Shown piece by piece: positions 1 through 12,500 of a stretch of DNA of 64,000 nt (position 1 is its first letter; each line of letters starts with the position of its first letter). The translations under genes were made by a program, and so were the position numbers. Origin of the DNA: Pleurotus djamor (lineage: Eukaryota > Basidiomycota > Agaricomycetes > Agaricales > Pleurotaceae); assembly GCA_029747585.1 (NCBI GenBank), contig JAPEVF010000061.1, positions 1 to 64,000 of the forward strand, in the 5' to 3' direction. The notes beneath the pieces are model-generated. The model did not search any database. It was not told the origin of the DNA and saw only the letters and a program-made list of their open reading frames with translations.

Positions 1-265
1 GGGATGATTTGCGCTTGAGGTCGACTTGTGCGATGGGAGATGTGGGTGCACTGGACGATGTGGCTGTTGCTGCTGAGCGCAGGTTGGAGGAGGAGCGTGT
101 GGAGAAGAGGGAGCGGTCTAGGCCGGAGAGGGAGGATGTGCTGGCCTTGGAGCGCAGCAGGGACGAGGACTTTGCGCGTGCAGGAGGGAGGGGCGTCGGG
201 ATGAACTCTGGCGAGGGAGCTCGGGGTGGTGGAGACGCTGGCCGGGCAAAGATGGAAGGCTGCAT
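1..265 (-). CDS. N-terminal fragment of an unrecognised Ser/Pro/Arg-rich protein
   Basis: Reading the reverse strand from an ATG at 265-263 gives 88 codons without a stop that run off the left edge. The peptide begins MQPSIFARPASPPPRAPSPE and is rich in Ser, Pro, Ala and Arg. It includes runs such as KASTSSLSGLDRSLFSTRSS, typical of the disordered N-termini of fungal signalling or cytoskeletal proteins. No domain is visible and I do not recognise the family. Support comes from the open frame, the fungal-style composition, and the CT-rich, UTR-like DNA just upstream on that strand. The rest of the gene, including any catalytic domain, lies outside the window. The start could also be a downstream exon. 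Confidence 0.5.
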   Translation of the reverse strand, partial: MQPSIFARPASPPPRAPSPEFIPTPLPPARAKSSSLLRSKASTSSLSGLDRSLFSTRSSSNLRSAATATSSSAPTSPIAQVDLKRKSS

Positions 266-1904
266 GTTGTTGCAAGGCGTTGGAGTGACGAACAAGACGC
301 CATTTCCGCCTCTGCTTTTATAAATTTCGCTGCGGTGGTTGTCGTCCCAGATCTAAAGATCCAACAGATCCAAAAAACGCAGCCGAATCTAGAGATTCAT
401 TTCCGTCCGGTTTCACTTTTTTTATCCCATTCTTCCTATTCCGGTAATCACCCACCTTCCACGCCACTGCACACTAAGTCATGTTCGACTGCAACCCGCC
501 TTATCCCCCAAGACGCGCAGCAACCTCCTACTCCAGATAATCAAGCCACATTCCCTTCCTTTCGCCTATAGCTTCCTCACCGGCCCCATCCCCGAGTCTC
601 TTTCGCTGCCTCGTTCCCGTGTCCTCGTCTCCCCAACGTCATGGTCCAGCGTCGATCACACAAGCTCCTTGGCACCTTCAATCTCATGTTCAACTCCAAC
701 TTGTAACCACCACGAGCCTCTCCTTTCCCCAATTCGGATGGCAACATCCGCGCGAATCTTCTTTCCCAATCTGCTCTTCAACGCCAACTCAACTCGCCTT
801 AACCTTCTTTCCTGTCATGCCTGTCTACTCAAATTTGATCCTTCAATCGCAAATTAATCGACTCTCCATCATCTCTGCTCCTCCCATTCTTGTGCGGTTC
901 TGAATCTGCATTGTCGTGCGTAGAGAAGAATCCCTATACGGTAAACAGAGAGAAAAAAATGGAGCGTACTGTCNAAACCACACGTACGTCGTACTAAATG
1001 CAATTACAATCGTCGCACTGCGATCTTCCTCTCTTTTTCGTGCTCCCTCTCCTCAGCCTGAGCCTGCTTCTGTCTGTCTATCCCACTCGCGTCGTGTCGC
1101 TGCCTCTCTTCTTCTCTGCCTCTCCCCATCCCTTTTCGGAAATCTGTCCTACCCTTTCTACCATCGAACCTCAACCAGTGACGCGTGACGTCCGAGTTTT
1201 TCGCTTTTCGCTCCAGGGGAGAGCCACATCAGACAAGTGTGTGCGCTTCAAGCCTACTTCGACGTGCGTGCTTCCGGAAGCCCCTTCCACTTGCAATCTA
1301 TCAAAAAGGGTCAATCACAATTAGCAGTCAGTCATCCCCTACGTTCTACAGTCATCTGCAGGCAACAAGCAATTTCGTTTTAGAACGTTGTGGCTTCCGG
1401 CACGAAAACCGCCTGAATGCCTGGACGCCGTGCGTGACTACACTTGCCTGTAGTGAGTGCGCGTGAGCTCCCATGCCTTCATAATCATTCGTGGCGAATG
1501 GATGTGGATGGGAGGAGCTTATCCATGATCTTTTGGTGTTCCCGAAAGAGTCGAAGTATCGCGGAACCTTCTGCATTCGCGTTTGGGTGGCTTCTGGCTC
1601 GGGCTTCAGGCTCAAATGATACGTGCTAGGATATCTCATCAATACCTACTTGCTCACTGCTAGTGCTAGTGCAAGTGCCCCAGTCCCCGGGCCCAGTCCA
1701 GTGGTGCCAGAGTGATACCAACCATGCAATTACCGAGCCTCCTTTCCTTCTCCCTCCCCTCCTACTACCCTTCTATTACCCTTGTAATGCAAAGGTATCC
1801 CGTTACGACTGAGCTACTGAGAAACGACGCCATTGGTCAGAGTGGAGTGGAGAGCAAACCCGACTCGTACGCACACCCTCTTCTTCCCTATTTCCCTACC
1901 TTTT

Positions 1905-1928
1905 TTGGACGTTTGGACGTTTGGACGT
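1905..1928. repeat. 8-bp tandem repeat, three copies
   Basis: The unit TTGGACGT is repeated three times without interruption. It lies in gene-poor DNA and has no evident function; replication slippage is the simplest explanation. Confidence 0.9.
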
Positions 1929-2620
1929 ATATTCGATGAATTTAACGTGCTCATTGGTAGGACAGGTCACATGCGTACCTAGGTCATACACCTGTCTATC
2001 CTGTCCAATGTCCATCTCTTGCTCATTAGCGTTGAACGTTGAACAAATAAAGAAGCACAGTGCTTCGAGGGAAGTCACGAAATTACGAAGGAAGCTATGA
2101 AGGAGGAGAGGGAGGAGGGTGCTTCGAAAGAATTCTCTCCCTCCCCTCAATACCAATTCATCTACAAACTTCGTCAGTGCCAAGTACCAAGTACCAAGTA
2201 GGTAGGTACCATCTTGGGATTCGCATAACACGCGCTGAAGTATTGAAGGATGGTTCTTTCTTGTTGTCAGTCGTAATGCGAGCCTCGTGTGAGGGTGGTG
2301 GGTGTTACGATCAAGGGAGAAGATCGTCCAATGCGTCAATGCGTCGATGAATCGTCCCCTCTTCTTCTCCTCTAAGCCTGTGGTCTCCCACCCCTGCACA
2401 CCGAAGGATACCGAAGGAAGCCACCTCCCACCTCCCTATTTCCCCATCTCACCATCTCGAGAAAACGCGTGTACGATGGTAGGATGTACAATGTCGAAGG
2501 TCGACGGGCTTCTCGGGTGGAAGGAACTCAAAGGAACCTTCAATGGGTAACTCAAGGAAATGTGGGTGGGTGTGCTTTCCAAGAACCCCAAATCAATGTT
2601 CGAGGCTAACAACGTGTTCA

Positions 2621-2654
2621 GAATACTGAATACTGAATACTGAATACTGAATAC
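2621..2654. repeat. 7-bp tandem repeat, nearly five copies
   Basis: The unit GAATACT is repeated four times and followed by a partial fifth copy. It is a perfect microsatellite-like array in gene-poor DNA and would be length-polymorphic between strains. Confidence 0.95.
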
Positions 2655-2835
2655 AATCGTGCAACGTGCAACGTGCCATCCCTCCATTCTCGCAACTGAG
2701 ACGTGCGCTCCTACGTTCCTACGCTCCTACGTTCGCATGGCCTTGGAACCGCACACGATACGCTGTATGGTGTGTCTTTCCATTTCTCGTCCATTTTTGG
2801 AGTAGAAACGAAAACGGAAATCGTCTTCCCGATTT

Positions 2836-2877
2836 TTGCGGTTTGCGGTTTACTCTTTGCGGTTTGCGGTTCACTCT
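2836..2877. repeat. 21-bp direct duplication
   Basis: Two adjacent 21-bp units (2836-2856 and 2857-2877) differ at one base. Each contains an internal TTGCGG-TTTGCGG doubling followed by TTACTCT or TTCACTCT. The nested structure suggests repeated slippage. Confidence 0.9.
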
Positions 2878-4064
2878 TCGCGGCCGCGCTGATCCATCAA
2901 TGAATCATTTAATCATCCATCGTCCCAAAAGAGTCCTCCATCATCCCGAAAAATTCAACAACGTCCTCGTTTTTAGCTATAAGCAGTGTTGGAAGTTTGG
3001 AACTTGGCGCACCGGGTACTCATCAGATAGTCGGATGATCTGCGTGCTCTACTTGGGCGTGGCGAACTTCGGGCGATGACATGCTGTTGGTGTTCCATAC
3101 ACTCTACACGCTACGCCGTACACCGCAGAAAAATTTAGAAGAAGTTCGTTTCGGCGTAGGTCTGTATTGCGCGATGAGGACAGTAACACTGCAATAACAA
3201 TAGGAACAGTAACGACAACGAGGCGGACGAAAAAAATTACAGAGGATCCTATACGACCAAGTTCGACAGAGGAAAAAATACTAGGCATCATTCGGAGCGG
3301 ATGTACGTACGTAGGTAAGTAGGAAAATCCAATTGATTAATTTTTTCTATTGAATAACGGGTTTACGGCAGTAGGAGGTGGCTGGTGTTTCGGCTTTCAA
3401 CGGTTTTCGAGGACCAGTATCACCCATCACCCAGAGAACCCTCCGTTGGCTCGATGAGCATCGAACCCTCTTTTTTTCATTTTTTTTAGTGTCGTACTAA
3501 CATGTTCGTAGGAAAAACGGGGACGCATCGACGCTTGAACCCTCTTGAAGATCTTACTTCTCAGTCTGGACTCTCGACCTACCCATGTATAACCAAATCT
3601 CGAAGGACTCGAAGGAAGGTTGATTCGGTCTACGCCACCGCCAGCCTTTCTGTGGATCAATCCTTTCACGCAAGTCGCATCACGCATCACACATCAGTCG
3701 AGAGGAAATCCCACCATCAGTAAGTGTGGGTTCAGTCACAGTCCAACTCAACTGGAAGTATACTGTATGTGTAACTCAGGTGTCAGACAATCGCCGGTCG
3801 TACTATGATAGTATGACGCCACCACTACACATTGTATGTGAGTTTGAATATAATCCATCCGTCCAGAATTCATCCGAGTCTCCACGTTCTGTTTAGATTG
3901 GTGTCATACGAGTATCGTAACTGAATGACCATGTCAAAAGTCAGAAGTTAGACGCGTCGAGGCTTCCTTGACTCTAGTAACTGAGTATGTGTGGAGATGG
4001 GTCAGTCGTAGGAGGGAGATTTTCCCGACACCCGCAATCGCAAGCTGCCCGGGTACCTACCAAC

Positions 4065-4084
4065 CTACCTACCTACCTACCTAC
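4065..4084. repeat. (CTAC)5 microsatellite
   Basis: Five perfect CTAC units, preceded by two imperfect ones from about 4055. A simple sequence repeat with no coding context. Confidence 0.95.
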
Positions 4085-4911
4085 TGTCCATGTCAGAGTG
4101 GCCACCACATCCACAACTCCAGTTGATGTTGATTCGATCAGGTCCCGGTACCCGGTCTCCACCTACCAAAATCCATTCGACAAGCGACATTCGGCGAATA
4201 AAACTTCGAAACTTTTGAGGAAGTGTCCGATGCAGCCACCACCCAGCAAACTTGGACCTGGATCAAGTTCCACTGTCGACTGTCTACTGTTGACTGTCGA
4301 AGTGTGGAAAAAGCGGTGCTCGAGGAGTCCCGACTTTGAGGTACCGAGGGTCGAGGCTTCCTTGGGTTTCCCACTCGAAGTTCGTGGGTTTATGCTTAGT
4401 ATTGCTTACCTTTACTCTATGTGAAGATGGGCTGTCGTCGGTCCCGTAAGCTCGAAGCCACCGGGGTTTAAACGTTTAAGTGTCAATGTTTCGACGTTTC
4501 GATGTGTACGCTTGAGCTTGAGGCCTTGAGGCACGGAATAAGGACTGGGCTGGACTGTGAGGGTCAGGCTCAAGCGTGCGGGCGCGTGGGTGGTCAGTCC
4601 CTCGGTGCCTACTCTACGTGCCTAGAGTAGTGACGCGCTGGTATGCGGCTGCGAACCTGCATAACCGCACATAAGTCTTGTAGTATGTATGGAGCAATGG
4701 AGTACACCGTCGTACCTGAAGTCGTCAACTGCATCGGATGGACTCCCTAAAACGCTACTCCATCAAACCCTCCGTCGTCTTCGGGAAAATTCAAATTCAA
4801 GACAATATGATTTCTCGAAATTTCTACTACCGCTACCGCTTGGCCACAACCGCACAGGCGGATGTACCTGTCAAGTTGAAATACATCCTTACATACAGAC
4901 TTTGAACCGCA

Positions 4912-4940
4912 TAGGCCTCGTGCATTATGCACGAGGCCTA
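4912..4940. repeat. 29-bp near-perfect palindrome with 14-bp arms
   Basis: The arm TAGGCCTCGTGCAT is followed by one T and then its exact reverse complement ATGCACGAGGCCTA. Symmetry stops at the next base on each side. It could form a hairpin or be a dimeric protein-binding site. No gene is adjacent, no poly-T tract follows, and no flanking transposon ends are visible, so its role is unknown. Confidence 0.9.
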
Positions 4941-7188
4941 GTGCCGCCCTTCTGTCGATTACAGTACAGTACATATTTGGTACATATGTAAGTAGTACCC
5001 TCGTTTCCAGCGCCCAGCGATAATTGAAAGTGAAACGGACATGTTTGGGGTGGGAATGTATCCGCCCATTTCAATATCGATCCGCACCGCTGAAACGCAG
5101 CGAAGGCGCGATGTGGTGAGTGCTGAATTCCTCCTCAGACCCCTTGCCGTCGCCCCTGTGTTCTTCGTTAGGGTTGGGTTTGACTCCGCTTGCTTATACC
5201 ATGTCGACATCCAAGCTTCTTAAGACCCAGAGAGATAACATTAGATAGGTCTGGTGTACTTTCCAGCCTACGTCATTCGAGGTCGGATATCGTTTTAGTC
5301 CCTCCTCTTATCAGCCATACCGAAATTTGGAGATCGCTAAGCCTCTCCGCATTAACTCCACGTTAAGGGACATTGCTACTCAACCCATATACAGACGCCC
5401 TCATGACCGTGCATGGGACCTTCGATACGCCGGTGAGGCCTTGTCAGGACGTCTCTGTTGATGTGCTGGATCGTGAACCACATGGTTCTGATGGAAGAAA
5501 CCCCAAGAAGGAGTGCGTAGCAAGTACTTCTGTGAGTCCATCTTCTTTGGCTATACTACTTCAAGATCAAAAGAACTGGACAGCACGGATGTGGTGACCT
5601 CGTCAATTGCCCACGAATTTGGCTAAAGGAGCCGACTAGGGGCTACCATGAGAGGGGGAGGATCTCAAGGGAGTGCTTCCTGATGCTTACGGTCTAAGAA
5701 GCCTTGGACAGAAAGGAAATAGATAAATAGTATTTAGTGAGCTGGGCCACTGATAGTACATGTCTTGCTTGAATAGAGGTTGCGGCGTATCGACGTTACG
5801 AAAGTGACTGGCATCACAAACAAAGAAGGCATGTTTGATAATAGTGATTCTGCTTGGAATTGAAATTGAGGATGGCGTGCTTGACGTATAGTGGCGTATA
5901 AACTCGCGGAGGAGGATTGCGGCGCGTTTCCAGGAATAACAGTTCAGACTTATCCTCAACTGCTTCAGAGCACCATGGCGTTTGGGGTTATGGTGCCTGC
6001 GCTCCTGGAACCCCCCTTTATCGACGACGTCTGGCCATGGAGGATACTTGACTTCTAATAGCGGATTTGCGTGTATCCCCGGTCAGGTATAGTAGAGTAG
6101 CTGTGGCGGGGACGAGAACGAACTGGCTGTGGTGCATCCCCAATCATACTAATGAGGTCCCTGGGTATTCGTCTGTTCGTGACCAACTGTCAAGGACGGT
6201 GGCGCATCACAGCGCGGCTAAAATAAGATACGTTCTGTGGGCGATAGAAGCTGCAGCGCTTACCTCGGTGTACGGCAGACATAGGCGGGGATTACTTGTG
6301 ATCATTCTGATTCGACGCGTTGAGCGTTTGGGATGAGGATGTTCTGGGAAATCGTATTGTTGTGTCGTCGGGACCGTATAATGGCGATTCACCGGTACCG
6401 TTGAGTGGTGCTTCTGTGAATGTCTCCACTCTTCGAATGGTTGTGATTCTCATGAAATGTCCCCGGGGGACGTTTGTAAGCGATGTCATGCATCAATGCA
6501 TCATGGATGGACCTTCTCTTCGGACGGCTACCAGTGGTTTTCGTAGGTTTTGCTGCGTCTCGGGTGCTGAGTCGAAGAACCTACGCCTATGCCCTGGTAA
6601 GTACACCGTAGAAACATTCTAGCGAACCCGTAAAGCGCTTGATTACTGTGCATTGAAGCTAAGAGGTGTTCTACTCGGACTACGTACGTGGTGCGGTCAT
6701 ACAAGCTTTTGTTGATTAAACCGAAGTTCATGTTCAGGTTTCACCTCGATCGAGGTATCATTGAACTTTGGATGAAGCTGCGTCGGAGGAGCAATGGAAT
6801 AAACGTCAGAAGCAGAATGTGGTGAGTGAAGGAGGTGAAAGGAAAGGGATGCTTCATGCGTTGTCCATTTTGATTTTCCCTTTAGTCTGTATTGAGGTTT
6901 GGGGACCCTGAACTCGTTGCAGGGCGTCTAAGGGTACTACATCCTGGTATGTCGGCCACGGGGACGGCACAAGGACTGCAGGAGGACCACTCACTGACAA
7001 ACAACGTGCATTCGTGACCGAGGATCGCCACTTGTCCACATTTCCTTCTTTCCTTCTTTCCATCACCTACTCTACTGGCTGGACCAGAAAACCCTGGAGG
7101 TCGCCTTGTCTATCAAACTACTGCACGTTCTTTCTAGATTCTTCACAACAGCTATCGTTTCTTCTTCAGCTTCTTTTTTCTCAAAAAC

Positions 7189-9071
7189 ATGCATACATTT
7201 ACTTCGGCTCTACGTTCTCTCCTCATCGGAACTTTCTTCGTCGAGTTGGCTTGTTCTGCACCACTGGCGATTCGCCAGGCCCAAGTTGGCTTCGAAATCG
7301 GTTTTGGTTCTCTCAATGCGACCGTTCCGATGTCTCCTCTGGACGCCCTCCTGGACGGGACGTCTACAACCGGCGAGTCGGGTGCGACTCCATCCGCTGT
7401 TTCTCAAACTTCAGGGGTCTCTTCGTCGACCGTAATTACGTCCACCACCCCGGAGACATCTCAGGCGACCTTGACAGTTTCTTCGACAACCTCGCCCAGT
7501 TCGGCACCAGCGACTCCTTCGACTGTTTCTTCGACAACCTCAATTAGCTTTGACTCTTCGTTAACTCCTTCGACTCCAACCTCGCTCAGCTCGGAGTCAC
7601 AGGCTCCGTCGACTGCCTCCGCGACAACACCGCCAAGCTCAGATTCATCGACCTCTTCTACTGAGCCCACAAGTACTTCGTCTGTCGAGGCACCAGATGC
7701 CACCCCGCCGCCTTCTTCAGACAGGCTTGCGAGACCACTGGTCATGGGCTACTACGCGGACTGGACTGCAGGGAACTTCCCTCCTGAAAAAGTAGATTTC
7801 TCGAGATACGACTGGATCGACTTTGCGTTTGTGACCCTCGATCCGAACCATAATTTGGCTTGGGACGACCCCTCAACGTCGCCAGATCTGCTTCGGAGGT
7901 TGGTGACTGCCGCGCATGCGAAGGGAAAGAACATCAAGCTTAGTATTGGTGGATGGGGCGGAAGCAAGTGAGTCTAAAGAGTTAATTAGAGGAATGGAAA
8001 CGGACTGACCTGGTATCATAGACACTTTTCCAGTGCGGTGGCCTCCGCTGATGCAAGGGCGGTTTCTATCAGAAGCATCGTGGCTGCGTACAAGGAATTC
8101 GGCATCAATGGTATCGATATCGACTGGGAGTATCCCGCTAGGCAAGGCGACGGTTCGAATGAGGTCAGCAGTACCGATTCAGCAAACTTCCTGTCGTTCC
8201 TGCAAGAACTGAGGGCGGCACTTCCGCGTGAAGCGAAAATCAGTGCGGCCACGCAATCGTTCCCATTCGCAGATCAACAAGGCCAGCCGATGAAAGATAC
8301 ACACGAATTTGCGAAGGTCTTGGACTGGATTGTGCTGATGAACTATGACGTTTGGGGAGGTGAGTAACTACAACCTGTGTAAGATATGAAATGTAGCGAT
8401 GGGGTTTAACCATGTTTTTAGCATCAGAAAATCCGGGTCCGAACGCACCACTCTACGACAAGTGCGGAAATTCGACTCAACCAGAGGCAAGCGCGTTATC
8501 GGCGTACCAAGCATGGACGAAAGCTGGATTTCCCGTGTCAAAGCTAGTCTTAGGGCTCCCAGCTTATGGTTACGTGTCTTCATCCAGCGCAGAGAGGTTG
8601 CGAACTAGGTCGATTCGGAACCATATGTCACGGAACGCTGTACAGCCCGAAGCTTCGCTCAGTCAGGCGCATCATTTGAGAGAGGAAGGAGCAGATGAAG
8701 GTGACTCGAACGACGACGGGGACACGGAGCGGCCCAAATTCGTCCAAGTCAAACCAGCCGGAAGTCAAGTACTTTTCCGAGATTTCATCAACCAGGGTGC
8801 ATTGAGGCGCGGTAACAAGGCGGCGAATGGGGTGCAACAGTATGTTGGCGCAGGGGGATTTACGAGGCTATGGGACGATTGCTCCAGTACGCCGTACCTC
8901 CGGTCAACCCAGGCCCGGCAAGTCATCACTTATGATGATCCAACATCATTGGCGATGAAGGCTAGATTTGTGAAGAAGACAGGAATGCTTGCGATCAACA
9001 TGTGGGAGGTGTCCGGCGACACTGACGATGGTGATCTGTTCCAAGGGATCTGGTCAGGGTTTACGCAGTAA
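7189..9071 (+). CDS. Secreted GH18 chitinase with Ser/Thr-rich linker
   Basis: Three exons (7189-7967, 8022-8359, 8422-9071) encode 588 residues; both introns have GTGAGT donors. Residues 1-24 form a signal peptide (MHTFTSALRSLLIGTFFVELACSA). Residues of about 60-180 form a Ser/Thr/Pro-rich stretch likely to be O-mannosylated. The catalytic GH18 barrel starts near MGYYADWTAGNFPPEKVDF, with IKLSIGGWGGSK as the second strand. The active-site motif FGINGIDIDWEYP places the proton-donor Glu at 296 with Asp 292 and 294, but the first Asp of DxxDxDxE is Asn 289. MNYDVWG and MLAINMWEVSGD match later barrel strands. In this family the enzyme cleaves beta-1,4-GlcNAc links in chitin, probably for wall remodelling or mycelial scavenging. 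No chitin-binding module is visible. The putative linker lies N-terminal to the catalytic domain rather than after it. Confidence 0.93.
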
Positions 9072-9563
9072 CGGAATCACGGTCACGCGTAAACGTCACG
9101 GCGACGGGAGCGAAACGTTTGTTTTCTCTTCCCGCTTCCTTACATATGCTTTCTGAAGATTCTGAAATTCCGAATGTTCAAGCGTTCTCAACATGTGGAA
9201 GTCTCCTTCTTTGTATCCAGGCAGAGAGAACATATGATATCTGGAACGCGTTCGGCAAACCTGTGTGAAAATGCTGCTTCGCGTGTGGATTGTACTCATG
9301 GTTTTGGACTTGCTAGCTGCCCCTCCGAAGTGATGACGCGTCCGGAAGCCTAGTCGTCCATGCACTCGAAGCATCCCATGATCTCTGTTCCTCTCACACG
9401 TAGTGGATACAATCCATCGCGTAGCCGGCTCGTTAGCGCTTCTGCAATTGCATCATGATGGTTACAATACGGAAATCGCTGCTCTGCTATTCTCTGTTAT
9501 AAGGCTGACTTTGGGCTATGCATCGGTATACCACTGTCCGAGTCTCTAAGTCTTGCAAACCCT
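9072..9563. promoter_or_regulatory. Intergenic region between chitinase and glutaminase genes
   Basis: This 492-bp stretch should hold the 3' end of the chitinase transcript and the promoter of the glutaminase gene. I see no coding potential. A pyrimidine-rich section with TATAAG-like sequence occurs near 9490-9505, about 60 bp before the ATG. No strong motif can be assigned. Confidence 0.4.
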
Positions 9564-12500
9564 ATGATGTTGTCACTGTTTTGGACAGTGGTAGCCTCGC
9601 TCTTCGTTGGCCACGCTTTTGGCGCCGTCACTTGGACTGCTACCCCCTTCAATCCTGCTTCAGTTCCTCTAGCAGTTCGATCACCATACCTTTCAGCTTG
9701 GCTTCCCCAAGGCTCTGGGACAGCCTTGAATGCTGCTTGGCCGACCTTTTGGACGGGATCGGTTGGTTTGAAGGTTCTCTCTTTGTAAGTTTTGAATACT
9801 CATCGCGTTTGCTTGAGGTAGATCCTTGGATGGGCCGGCTTTATCAAAGTGGATGGCACGTCTTTCAGCTGGATGGGCGTGCCCAATGTTCCCGGAGCCA
9901 CCTTCACAAGGGCCACCCAGAAGAGTGCTTCTGTACGCATCCACATCATATGTCCGTGGCCTGACTGACCGGAAGGCTTCTTAGTTCACTTCTACTCAGA
10001 GTAAATTCGTCCTTTCTGCCGGCTCGGTCGACTTGACGGTGACGTTTCTCAGTCCTGTCGAGGTCAGTCTCTCTTCGCAATTTCTGTTGTCGGTCGGGAC
10101 AACTCAATTTTTGGTCCTTAGCCCCATGATCTTGTGAAGCAGTCTCTCCCCTTCTCATATGTTTCGCTTTCGGCTGTCTCTACAGATGGCAGGAGCCACT
10201 CTGTCCAGCTGTATAGTGATATCAGCGCTGAATGGGTTTCTGGAGACAATGGCCTTCGTGCTACATGGAGCACTTCGACCGGCAGTCCTTTGATTCATCA
10301 AGTCCAGTTAGCAACGCAATCAGTTTACTCTGAGATCAATGATCATATTCAACGTTCGTACTGTCCCTCCCATTTCTTAGAGGACTTGGACGCTAATATC
10401 TCTGCAGAGGGAAGTGCATACTACGCGACGTCCAACGTAAGACTTTGAGCCAAAATTCACTAAACTCATGCTTACTTCACGACATGCTCAGGTTGCCGGA
10501 ACGACCTTCCAAACCGGCGCTGATGTCACCGTTCGGGCTCAATTCCTCAACAACGGTCGCCTCGCCAATACGCAGGACACCAATTTCCGAGCTATTTCTG
10601 ATAATTGGCCTGTCTTTGCCTTTGCTCACGATTTGGGCTCGGTCGGAACTGCTGCGCAATCACGCGTCGTTGCAGTCGGCCATGCTCGCGATCCTGCCGT
10701 GCAGTATATCGTTGCAAACAATGGTCGCCAAGATCGTAGCTTGTTCTTCTTCAGTCAATTCAGCACGGCTCGTGATGCTGTAAGTCTTGACGGACCTCAG
10801 AATCAGCCCTCCAATATGGCTGATTGTTCAATCTTTCCTGTAGCTCGTCTCGTTCCTCAACGACTTCAACAATGCACTCACTCGTGCCAATGCCTTCGAC
10901 ACACAAGTTAACAGTGATGCTGGAAAGATATCGGCTGATTATGCAGCGATCGTTGCTCTTTCTATCAGACAAGCCTTTGGCGCCACCGAAATCACCATTT
11001 CCAAACGCTCGGATGGTTCCTTCAACACGGATGACGTCTTGGTGTTCATGAAAGAGATCTCTAGCGATGGGGTGCGTCCCTATCTCTCTTTGTGCTTGCC
11101 TTCTTTCTGAAAACGAGTGCACTCGTAGAACACTAACACCGTTGATGTAATCTTCCCCGCCTGGCCTGTCCTGTTATACACGAACCCAGCTCTTGGCAAG
11201 TTCCTCCTCGCAGGCCTGTTTGAGTATCAAGCGACAGGTCAATATCCCAACAGATGGTCTGTTCATGACCTCGGTGAGTTATTGAGTATGCCTCCGTCGC
11301 CAACTTGGGACTTGAACTTGTATACAGGTGCCCATTATCCTCAAGCGATTGGCCACAACGATGGACGGGACGAAGCAATGCCCGTTGAAGGTTTGTCCCT
11401 TCTTTTAAACTTGCGTTTCTGCTCCGAACTCAACGCTTGATTTCAGAGAGTGGGAACATGTTGATCATGACATTGAGTTACACTCAGAAGACAGGCGACA
11501 CCTCCTTGATCACCACCTACGTTAGTTTTCTTCACATCGATACCTGCCATATACTCATCCACAACATGATAGAGGTCTCTACTCGACCAATGGACCCAGT
11601 TCTTGATTGAGGACTCTTTGATCCCTGCCAATCAAATCAGTACAGACGACTTCGCTGGCTCGTTGGCTAATCAAACCAACCTTGCCATCAAGGGTATGTC
11701 CTTCCCCCTTCTTCTTATCATCCTGGCATTGTAATAGCTCTGCTTTCCAGGCATCATTGGAATTCGGGCCATGTCCGAGATCTCTAGTTTGTTGGGCGAT
11801 ACAGCAAAGGCATCCAATTATAGTGTACGTTCTTTGTCTTTATGAGCAACCCCTAGGGTGAATCTGAACATTTCATAGGCGATCGCAACATCCTTCGTCC
11901 AGCAATGGCAGAATTTCGCTATCTCTTCTGACAGGCGTCACCTCACGCTCTCTTATGGGAATTCGGCGAGGTAGATACTTATCTTGTTCGTGCTCTACGT
12001 TCTGGTTCACTGACATCTTGCGATGAACCAGCTGGGGACTTGCTTACAACCTTTTCGCCGACAAGTTGCTGAAGTTCAACCTCTTCCCAGCGTCGATCTA
12101 CGAAATGCGTGCGTTGCTCGTTGCTCCCTTTCATATCAACCTCATTATTCGTTGCAGAGACCGCTTGGTACAAGACCGTCACCCGTGAGTACCCTGGTCT
12201 TCAGCTCAATCAATGCCACGGACTGATTCTTTTCCATTGAAGAACCATTTGGCGTTCCATTGGATACAAGGTAAGATTATCCACATTTCCGAAAGTTCAA
12301 AGTCAATCAACTGAAATGTATTACGCAGACATACTTACACTAAATCCGGTTCGTTCGCCCTCTGTGCTTTCGCTCGTCATACATTGATATTGGCTCCCCT
12401 GCGCAGACTGGGAAATTTGGACNGCTGGTATCATGACTGACCAAACCGCCCGTGATCTGTTCATTAGTTCTGTAAGGAAATGGGCAGCAGATGGGCTCAG

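Larger units (their letters stand above)
266..7188. other. 6.9-kb gene-poor region
   Basis: No open frame here has a plausible start, coding character or recognisable domain. The longest are about 100-180 codons, many begin at non-ATG codons, and opposite frames are equally open. The first 1.4 kb is strongly CT-rich and probably contains the promoter and leader of the reverse-strand gene at 1-265. The middle holds several short tandem duplications and a (CTAC)n tract. At 4912-4940 there is a 29-bp hairpin-forming palindrome. The last part, about 6.8-7.19 kb, should contain the chitinase promoter, with pyrimidine-rich DNA immediately before its ATG. I saw no tRNA, transposase or LTR. Degraded repeat or pseudogene remnants cannot be excluded by eye. 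Confidence 0.6.

Noticed and set aside
9..323. Forward 104-codon frame at the left edge
   Set aside because: It starts at TTG and is antisense to a better-supported reverse-strand frame whose Ser/Pro-rich product looks like a real fungal N-terminus.
3425..3500. Possible reverse-strand tRNA (GGGTTCGATGC resembles a B box)
   Set aside because: No A box, acceptor stem or anticodon arm could be folded around it.
1900..4090. CRISPR-like array from the clustered short repeats
   Set aside because: The repeats are unrelated to one another, directly contiguous and lack spacers; the organism is also a fungus.
7461..7745. Reverse-strand 94-codon Glu/Val-rich frame inside the chitinase gene
   Set aside because: It is the antisense shadow of the Ser/Thr-rich linker; Ser/Thr codons read backwards give Glu/Val runs.
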